10,682 bases of DNA, taken from NCBI GenBank assembly GCA_029261435.1, contig JAJDBI010000286.1:1-10682 (forward strand), written 5' to 3'. The notes beneath the pieces are model-generated. The model was given only the letters and a program-made list of their open reading frames with translations. It had not been told where the DNA came from and did not search any database. The position numbers were made by a program, and so were the translations under genes. The DNA comes from Nitrospinaceae bacterium (GTDB lineage Bacteria > Nitrospinota > Nitrospinia > Nitrospinales > VA-1). Within the stretch, counting starts at the first letter, position 1; every line of letters starts with the position of its first letter. Positions 1 to 4,857 of the stretch are shown piece after piece.

Positions 1-1
1 T

Positions 2-2161
2 GTTTATGATGCGGCAGCTTTGAAGCTTACCGACACCACACCCGAAGGACGGGTGACAACTTCGTTCACCGATGCGCAGGGGCGGGTTATTAAGAATCAG
101 GTGACGGGTCTGTTGGATACGGACTTATTCTATGACGTACGCGGCAGATTGACAGATACCCGTCAGGGGACGGGGGCCAATGAAAGGTTGAGCACCATCG
201 CCTACGATGGAAATGGATTTGTATCATCCGTCACCGATCCACTGAATCGCGCGGTGCAGTTTCAGTATGACCTTGCAGGGCGAGTGACGAAACAGATATT
301 GCCCGATCTTCGGGAAACCAACTTCACCTACGACACCAATGGCAATGTGTCGTCAATCACTCCATCGGGGCGCCCTTCACATGTATTCCAGTATACATCC
401 GTAGATCTGGAATCCGAATACGCCCCACCGAATATCGGGCTCACCGAGCACCGCACCCTGTTTGTCTACAACGTTGACAAGCAGTTGACAACCATCACGA
501 GGCCAGATTTGCAGACAGTGACGTTCAACTACGAACTTGGAGGACGTGTTTCAAACTTTGTAATCCCACGAGGGATAACAAGTTTTACCTACGCCCCTAC
601 CGGTAACGTGGCATCGATCACTGCTCCTGATGCGGGTGTACAGTCATTCACCTATGACGGAAGCCTGCTGTTGAGCACGACCTGGACCGGTGGTGTGGCG
701 GGAAGCGTTGCCCGGACCTACGACAACGATTTCAGAGTCACGACCCGCTCCGTAAATGGTGGCAGCACCATCAACTTCAGTTATGACAACGATAGTTTGT
801 TGACGAGTGCGGGCAGTGAAGTGTTGAGCTACGATTCAGCGAACGGCCTTCTCACTGGCACCACATTAGGTGTCGTGGAAGATAGCTATGATCATAGTGG
901 CTTTGCCGAAGTCAGCAGTTATAACGCCGATGCCAATGCCGCATCGGTGTTCAACACTGTCTATACAAGAGATAAACTGGGACGCGTTACCAAAAAAATA
1001 GAAACCGTTCAGGGCGTCACTCACACCTTCGATTATTTCTATGATTTTAGTGGCAGGCTGATCGCAGTCAATCGTGACGAGGTTTCGAGTGAAACCTTCA
1101 CTTACGATCAAAATGGTAATCGTACGAATAACGGTGCTGTGTATGACGATCAGGACCGCCTGACAAATAACAATTCAGCGAGTTATACCTACTCTTCCAA
1201 TGGGGAATTACTCAGTAAAACCGAAGGTTCCGATGTCACAAGCTATAACTATGATGTTTTAGGAAATCTTCTTTCAGTCGTATTGCCGTCAGGCAATACG
1301 ATTGAGTATATAATAGATGGTAGTAACAGAAGAATAGGCAAGAAGGTAGATGGAGTTTTAGAGCAAGGGTTTCTGTATAAAGATCAGTTGAACCCGGTTG
1401 CGGAGTTGGATGGCAGTGGCAATATGGTGAGTCGATTTGTCTATGCCTCACGTACCAACGTGCCGGATTTCATGGTGAAAGGAGGAGTGACTTATCGAAT
1501 CATCTCAGACCATTTAGGATCGCCACGGTTGGTGATTGACACAGCAACGGGTCTCCCTGCTCAAGTCCTGGACTATGACAGTTTTGGTAATATCATCACG
1601 GACACGAATCCGGGCTTTCAACCATTCGGGTTTGCCGGAGGACTGTATGAAGCGAGCACTGGCTTAACAAGATTCGGAGCAAGAGACTACGATGCTGAAA
1701 CGGGACGATGGACGAGTAAGGACCCGATTCGGTTTGATGGTGGCGATACAAATCTTTACGGGTATGTGCTGCAAGACCCGGTGAATTTTGTTGACCCAGA
1801 GGGATTGGCCGCCGAAGAGTTTTTCGAGAAAGTAAACGAAAACTTTCAGAGGACTAATGAATCACTTGGTCCAACAAGGTTAGCGATTTCGCTTGGCTTT
1901 GGAAGTGCTCTAGCAGATAGATTTGGTGGATTCACATTAGGTCAGTTAGTTACCAAGGGCCCAATTCCAATTTTTGGGTTACCTAAAACTCTAGGAACTG
2001 TAAGTTTGACATCAGCGATTAATGCCATTTTAGTAGGAGGTTCGTTTGAAGCCGGTGTATATACAGGCTCAATAATAAGTGCGCTAATTGATCTAACAAA
2101 TGAGGCTATTGAAGAGGCTATTGCAGGCTCTAACAACTCTAGAGATAAATGTTTTAATTAA
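2..2161 (+). CDS. Rhs/YD-repeat protein, 5'-truncated by window edge, with variable C-terminal tip
   Basis: The reading frame is open to the left edge (residues VYDAAA precede the first in-window TTG at 20), so the true start lies upstream. About 590 residues consist of YD repeats: YDVRGR, YDGNG, YDLAGRV, YDTNGN, YDNDF, YDFSGR, YDQNGN, YDVLGN. They end in the Rhs core signature: DHLGSPR, then YDSFGN, FGARDYDAETGRW, TSKDPI, NLYGYV and DPEGL. In this family YD repeats form a large extracellular or secreted shell around a toxic tip, and the tip starts just after DPxGL. Numbered from the TTG, DPEGL is residues 592-596 and the tip is about 597-713. The tip is glycine- and hydrophobic-rich (around LAISLGFGSALA, TLGQLV, AINAILVGGSFEAG, SIISALI) with a polar, acidic end. 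I recognise no nuclease, deaminase or peptidase motif in it. A membrane-acting toxin is an inference from its hydrophobicity and its membrane-protein neighbour. The core assignment is firm; the tip function is unknown. Confidence 0.93.
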   Translation, partial: VYDAAALKLTDTTPEGRVTTSFTDAQGRVIKNQVTGLLDTDLFYDVRGRLTDTRQGTGANERLSTIAYDGNGFVSSVTDPLNRAVQFQYDLAGRVTKQILPDLRETNFTYDTNGNVSSITPSGRPSHVFQYTSVDLESEYAPPNIGLTEHRTLFVYNVDKQLTTITRPDLQTVTFNYELGGRVSNFVIPRGITSFTYAPTGNVASITAPDAGVQSFTYDGSLLLSTTWTGGVAGSVARTYDNDFRVTTRSVNGGSTINFSYDNDSLLTSAGSEVLSYDSANGLLTGTTLGVVEDSYDHSGFAEVSSYNADANAASVFNTVYTRDKLGRVTKKIETVQGVTHTFDYFYDFSGRLIAVNRDEVSSETFTYDQNGNRTNNGAVYDDQDRLTNNNSASYTYSSNGELLSKTEGSDVTSYNYDVLGNLLSVVLPSGNTIEYIIDGSNRRIGKKVDGVLEQGFLYKDQLNPVAELDGSGNMVSRFVYASRTNVPDFMVKGGVTYRIISDHLGSPRLVIDTATGLPAQVLDYDSFGNIITDTNPGFQPFGFAGGLYEASTGLTRFGARDYDAETGRWTSKDPIRFDGGDTNLYGYVLQDPVNFVDPEGLAAEEFFEKVNENFQRTNESLGPTRLAISLGFGSALADRFGGFTLGQLVTKGPIPIFGLPKTLGTVSLTSAINAILVGGSFEAGVYTGSIISALIDLTNEAIEEAIAGSNNSRDKCFN
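1278..1301. repeat. Perfect 10-base-pair hairpin inside the Rhs coding region
   Basis: TCGTATTGCC (1278-1287) and GGCAATACGA (1292-1301) are perfect complements around a GTCA loop, with a G-T and an A-T pair possible outside. It encodes part of the LPSGNTIEY segment of the Rhs core. No T-run follows, so it is not a standard terminator. It may reflect codon constraint on a repeat motif. Confidence 0.45.
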
Positions 2162-2163
2162 AA

Positions 2164-2613
2164 ATGATATTCCTCAAAGGCTTAAGTAGAACAGGTTTTT
2201 TTGTATTTTGTGTTTTGTATTACGTTATTTTGTTTGGGTATTTTAACTTGATAATGTTTTCTTTTGAATTGGAACAACAAAGCAAACCACTTCTGCAGTA
2301 TTTGTGCTTGTTTGCAATATTTTTATTGACTGTAGTTTTGGTGAAAAGAGTAGACCTGCTTTGGGTGCGGTTTGATTTACATCAAAAAATGTTTGATGAC
2401 TTAAAAAACAAATCATTGATCTCCAAGCCTGAATCTTTTTCCTCGGCTTTAATGGTTTATATTATTCTGATTGCGACCCCTCTTATTCTATACTATTTTA
2501 AAGGACGTATTAATACCTTAGCCTTCTATTATTTATTTTTTTTATACGGCACTATTATTTTTCACAAATTGGACTTTCTCTTTCCAGGTCATAGCAGGAG
2601 CAAACAGGATTAA
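2164..2613 (+). CDS. Small four-helix membrane protein, candidate immunity protein for the Rhs tip
   Basis: This gene encodes 149 residues and starts two bases after the Rhs stop codon. There is no clear Shine-Dalgarno sequence (AGAGA lies about 18 bases upstream), so translation is probably coupled to the upstream gene. I see four hydrophobic segments at about residues 11-32, 43-61, 95-112 and 117-135. A charged loop at 61-92 (KRVDLLWVRFD, LKNKS) separates the two pairs. I recognise no family. The first 120 bases of the gene are about 26% GC by my count, against 53% for bases 61-120 in the Rhs body, which fits horizontally shuffled cargo. Immunity genes of Rhs/polymorphic toxins normally sit directly downstream of the toxin tip, and membrane-spanning immunity proteins usually protect against membrane-targeting toxins. 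The immunity role is inferred from position only. It could also be an unrelated small membrane protein. Confidence 0.7.
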   Translation: MIFLKGLSRTGFFVFCVLYYVILFGYFNLIMFSFELEQQSKPLLQYLCLFAIFLLTVVLVKRVDLLWVRFDLHQKMFDDLKNKSLISKPESFSSALMVYIILIATPLILYYFKGRINTLAFYYLFFLYGTIIFHKLDFLFPGHSRSKQD

Positions 2614-3057
2614 TAAAGCAAAAGTGATAAAGCAAACAAGTATAAAGGGGTCATAAGTAAAAGATAAGGTTAGAGGCAAATAAGGGGTCTATCCGCTCCG
2701 GGCACGAAAATTCAGGAAGAGGATAACACTAAGTCTTTTCTTGACTACATATATTGAGTGTAATTTATTTCCAGCCTGCCATGTTCTTTGAAATTTGAGT
2801 TTTATTCCTCAAGAAATCCTTCTTTGGTTGAAAAGTTTTAGCTCTTTTACATTCAGCACCTCTGAAAAAGCATGGACAAGTATTGTTGTAACCATATTGT
2901 GAGTGATATTCAACACTAACTTGTTTGAATAACACACCTTCTGAAAGTAACTGCCAGCGGCATTCACTGTTCATCCTCTAAAAAAGAGCGCAAGGCCCTT
3001 CTTTCCTGCAAGGATAAAGCTAGTCCTGTCCTATTTACCTTCCCTGATAGAGGATTA
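2614..3057. other. Intergenic stretch with no convincing gene
   Basis: About 440 bases follow the candidate immunity gene without a supported coding region. The left part holds short direct repeats: ATAAAGCAAA at 2613-2622 and 2627-2636, and AAGGGGTC twice (near 2645 and near 2682). These look like debris or end sequences of a mobile unit, but no inverted-repeat pair or transposase is visible. A TTGACT box at 2741-2746 has no good -10 partner. A 69-codon minus-strand frame (2765-2974) contains a CPC motif, but it has badly spaced ribosome-binding bases and no recognisable family. I see no tRNA or structured RNA. Confidence 0.5.
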
Positions 3058-3066
3058 TGTTATAAT
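3058..3066 (+). promoter_or_regulatory. Extended -10 promoter element for the 114-aa orphan gene
   Basis: The sequence TGTTATAAT is a perfect sigma70-type extended -10 (TG-N-TATAAT). It lies 41 bases before the ATG at 3108, giving a 5' leader of roughly 35 bases. No good -35 stands at 17 bases. TTTACC at 3034-3039 is 21 bases away, which is too far, but extended -10 promoters often tolerate a poor -35. An AGGCGG ribosome-binding site at 3093-3098 follows, 9 bases from the start codon. Confidence 0.5.
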
Positions 3067-3107
3067 TCCTCCTCTAATATTAACGATTAGCTAGGCGGAT
3101 TGGCATT

Positions 3108-3452
3108 ATGAAAATGCATCATCTGGATAAAGAACAAGTGGAAGCAGTCATGCTGAAGGTTAAGGAAGTGGTTGATTCGGGACAGTACCCAGCCGACACC
3201 ATCGAAGCAATCTTCAAACTCTCTGATGTGGATGGAGAAAAGTTCCTCGAATGCAAGGCTCACCCCATTCAGAAGGAAAAGGTGAATTTCGAAATCGATC
3301 CAGCAAAAGGTGTGCGGTTTTTTGATCCGTTCAACTTTTTCACACGCGGAATCTATAAAGATATGGACGGTCTGACCATCTGGACAACAGACAACCTTAA
3401 AGAACCCTGGGAGTACGATGAGGATCCCCCCACCCCAAGCCCAGCCCCATAA
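3108..3452 (+). CDS. Hypothetical 114-residue soluble protein
   Basis: The gene is bracketed by its own signals: an extended -10 at 3058-3066, AGGCGG at 3093-3098 nine bases before the ATG, and a strong terminator directly after the stop. A second ATG two codons in (3114) is a possible alternative start. The protein has no signal peptide or membrane segment. Residues 6-45 look like an amphipathic helical region (KEQVEAVMLKVKEVVDSG, then DTIEAIFKLS). Residues about 70-105 are aromatic-rich (VRFFDPFNFFTRGIY, LTIWTT, PWEY). The last residues are a proline-rich tail (DPPTPSPAP), encoded in the C-rich bases that run into the terminator. I recognise no family and do not propose a function. It faces tatA convergently, which says nothing about its role. 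That it is a real, independently transcribed gene is likely. Confidence 0.75.
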   Translation: MKMHHLDKEQVEAVMLKVKEVVDSGQYPADTIEAIFKLSDVDGEKFLECKAHPIQKEKVNFEIDPAKGVRFFDPFNFFTRGIYKDMDGLTIWTTDNLKEPWEYDEDPPTPSPAP

Positions 3453-3486
3453 AAAAACCCCCGCGCCTGATGGCACGGGGGTTTTT
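3453..3486. terminator. Bidirectional intrinsic terminator between the orphan gene and tatA
   Basis: The left arm (3453-3467, A5 C5 then GCGCC) pairs with the right arm (3472-3486, GGCAC then G5 T5) around a TGAT loop, with one C-A mismatch inside the stem. Read on the plus strand the hairpin ends in five T residues. On the minus strand it is followed by seven. It lies immediately after the stop of the gene ending at 3452 and about 20 bases past the tatA stop at 3507, so it can end both convergent transcripts. Confidence 0.9.
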
Positions 3487-3506
3487 CTAATTCAGTATTT
3501 TTCTCT

Positions 3507-3890
3507 TCAGCTTTTCTCTTTTGTTTTTTCCTGATCTTTACTGAAATCGTAGGATCCTTTTCGTGGAAGGGACGCGGTAAAGCTATCCGCTTTATCTCTC
3601 ATCGCTTTATCTTTGGCTTCGCCCTCTTCCTCAGCTTTCTTACGAATCGCGGCTTCCTTTTCTTCTTCAGTCATATCTTCTTCGGCTTTACCCTCTTCCA
3701 CCTGGGCTGCCTGTTCGCCTTCTTCAACTTCGGCAGTTTCTTCGCCTTCCTGTGCTTCTTTCATCGAAGTTTTGAAGTTTTTGATACTACGTCCGAATGC
3801 ACTACCGATTTCGGGAAGCTTTCCTGCCCCGAAAATAATCATAATAATGATCAGAATGACCATCAACTCAGGAAAACCAATTCCCATCAT
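3507..3890 (-). CDS. tatA: Sec-independent protein translocase component, TatA/TatE type
   Basis: TatA oligomers form the membrane-destabilising element of the twin-arginine pathway, which exports folded proteins across the inner membrane with TatC (and TatB). The 127-residue protein begins with a short periplasmic stretch and a single membrane helix (about residues 6-20, FPELMVILIIIMIIF). The family hinge FGAGKLPEIG follows at 20-29, then the amphipathic helix (AFGRSIKNFKTSMKEA). The rest is a long, highly charged, Glu/Ala/Lys-rich tail, longer than that of the 89-residue E. coli TatA. The first ATG (3890) is chosen because GGGAGGG ends 8 bases upstream; the second ATG directly after it is less well spaced. 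The FG hinge and lack of a TatB-like extension favour TatA over TatB, but single TatA proteins may be bifunctional. No tatB or tatC is in the window. It lies downstream of rpe on the same strand with a 144-base gap. Confidence 0.93.
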   Translation of the reverse strand: MMGIGFPELMVILIIIMIIFGAGKLPEIGSAFGRSIKNFKTSMKEAQEGEETAEVEEGEQAAQVEEGKAEEDMTEEEKEAAIRKKAEEEGEAKDKAMRDKADSFTASLPRKGSYDFSKDQEKTKEKS

Positions 3891-3983
3891 AACTCATACC
3901 CTCCCAGAATTTGATAATAGGCTTTAGGCCCCAAACAGTCCGTCCGCCTACAGAAACGACAAAATAAATTTGTAGAAGGTGCC

Positions 3984-4011
3984 AGTTTATCCTTTTTACA
4001 AACAATTACAA
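3984..4011 (-). promoter_or_regulatory. Possible promoter for tatA
   Basis: On the minus strand, TTGTAA (4006-4011) and TAAACT (3984-3989) are separated by 16 bases. This is a plausible sigma70 pair in the rpe-tatA gap, and it would give a leader of about 85-90 bases. No terminator hairpin is evident between rpe and this element, so tatA may also be read through from rpe. Confidence 0.3.
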
Positions 4012-4034
4012 GAGTAAATGGCCCCAATCAAACT

Positions 4035-4700
4035 TCATCCCTGACGAAGGGAGTCTATCGCCTTTTTATAGTCTTTCGAATTAAATACTGCGGATCCGGC
4101 GACCAGCACGCTTGCCCCTGCCTGCACAATATCTCCCGCATTTTCAGAATTGATACCGCCGTCGACTTCCAGTGCAATCGGGTTTTCATAATGAGTCGTT
4201 ATTTCACTCAGGTTCTGGATCTTATCCAGCATCGATGGAATGAATTTTTGACCACCAAAACCCGGGTTGACCGACATGAGCAAAACCATGTCAATCTCAT
4301 GCAGAATTTCTTCCAAAGAAGAAAGGGGCGTTGCCGGATTCAGCACAACCCCTGCCATTTTATCCTGATCCTTGATCAACTGAATGGTGCGGTTCAAATG
4401 TGGACAGGCTTCAACATGTACGGTGATGATATCGGAACCAGCTGAAATGAACTCACCAATATAATTATCGGCATTTTCGATCATCAAATGCACATCCAGC
4501 GGAAGCTCCGTCACTTTTCGGATAGCCTCTACCACCGCCGGGCCAATGGTGATATTAGGCACAAAATGACCATCCATCACATCAACATGGATCCAGTCAG
4601 CTCCGGCCTGCTCAACAGCCTTTACTTCATCTCCCAGCCGGGAAAAATCTGCGGCAAGGATGGAGGGTGCGACAATGACCCCTTCTTTCTGCTCGTCCAT
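4035..4700 (-). CDS. rpe: Ribulose-phosphate 3-epimerase
   Basis: This enzyme interconverts D-ribulose 5-phosphate and D-xylulose 5-phosphate in the pentose phosphate pathway and, in autotrophs, the Calvin cycle. It is a cytosolic metal-dependent TIM-barrel enzyme. At 221 residues it has the usual family length. All hallmark motifs are present: PSILAADF (12-19), HVDVMDGHFVPN (38-49), DVHLMIE (69-75), SVNPGFGGQ (143-151), EVDGGI (178-183) and GSAVF near the end. By family knowledge the metal ligands are H38, D40, H71 and D180, with D40 and D180 as the acid/base pair; all four are intact. The ATG at 4700 is supported by an AGAGGTGG sequence ending about 8 bases upstream. The gene is divergent from the ClC gene and upstream of tatA. 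The assignment to Rpe rather than allulose-6-phosphate epimerase rests on overall motif match and is highly likely. Confidence 0.96.
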   Translation of the reverse strand: MDEQKEGVIVAPSILAADFSRLGDEVKAVEQAGADWIHVDVMDGHFVPNITIGPAVVEAIRKVTELPLDVHLMIENADNYIGEFISAGSDIITVHVEACPHLNRTIQLIKDQDKMAGVVLNPATPLSSLEEILHEIDMVLLMSVNPGFGGQKFIPSMLDKIQNLSEITTHYENPIALEVDGGINSENAGDIVQAGASVLVAGSAVFNSKDYKKAIDSLRQG

Positions 4701-4740
4701 TGGCTAAACCACCTCTACATTTAGAAAATAAATCGATCGA

Positions 4741-4769
4741 AGCATAGCATAAGCTGATAAATCGTTCCA
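4741..4769 (-). promoter_or_regulatory. Candidate rpe promoter with extended -10
   Basis: On the minus strand, TGGAAC (4764-4769) and TATGCT (4741-4746) are separated by 17 bases. TG-C precedes the -10 (4747-4749), making it an extended -10. Transcription would start near 4734, about 34 bases before the rpe ATG. The -35 box is weak and lies at the centre of an inverted repeat (4755-4778). Confidence 0.45.
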
Positions 4770-4778
4770 TTTTTATCA
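4755..4778. repeat. Inverted repeat TGATAAA-N10-TTTATCA in the rpe/clc divergent region
   Basis: Two perfect 7-base arms (4755-4761 and 4772-4778) are centred at 4766.5, directly on the predicted rpe -35 box. The geometry (centre-to-centre about 17 bases) resembles an operator for a dimeric regulator. I do not recognise the site as that of a named regulator. It could also arise by chance in this AT-rich gap. Confidence 0.4.
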
Positions 4779-4798
4779 AGCCTCTATGCAAAGCCTCT
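4778..4798. repeat. Short tandem repeat AAGCCTCT, 13-base period
   Basis: AAGCCTCT occurs at 4778-4785 and again at 4791-4798. It lies just to the right of the inverted repeat and upstream of the TATAAT at 4821-4826. Its location between two divergent promoters is suggestive of a binding site, but no known site is recognised. Confidence 0.3.
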
Positions 4799-4820
4799 GG
4801 TAGTTAATGACTTATTTCAT

Positions 4821-4826
4821 TATAAT
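4821..4826 (+). promoter_or_regulatory. Consensus -10 box upstream of the ClC gene
   Basis: A perfect TATAAT stands 32 bases before the ATG at 4858. It lies inside the region that would encode the first residues if the upstream ATG at 4807 were used. No good -35 is visible 16-18 bases upstream. If active, it would start transcription near 4833 and rule out the 4807 start. Confidence 0.35.
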
Positions 4827-4857
4827 AGACGGTTTTATACTCACTATTTTTAAGCCC

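Noticed and set aside
1284..1314. TTGCCG and TATAAT spaced 19 bases apart inside the Rhs gene
   Set aside because: It overlaps the hairpin and lies deep in coding sequence with no downstream gene start in reach. A chance match is more likely than an internal promoter.
2765..2974. 69-residue minus-strand frame with a CPC motif and four cysteines
   Set aside because: AGAGG directly abuts the ATG, which is too close to act as a ribosome-binding site. There is no recognisable family or promoter, and a stop lies two codons upstream. Kept only as a weak possibility.
3087..3476. 129-residue minus-strand frame opposite the orphan gene
   Set aside because: It runs through the terminator hairpin and is the complement of a frame that has its own promoter and ribosome-binding site.
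3613..3927. 104-residue Ser/Pro-rich plus-strand frame
   Set aside because: It is the antisense shadow of the Glu/Lys-rich tatA tail. The Ser-rich composition is what complementing GAA/GCT-rich codons produces.
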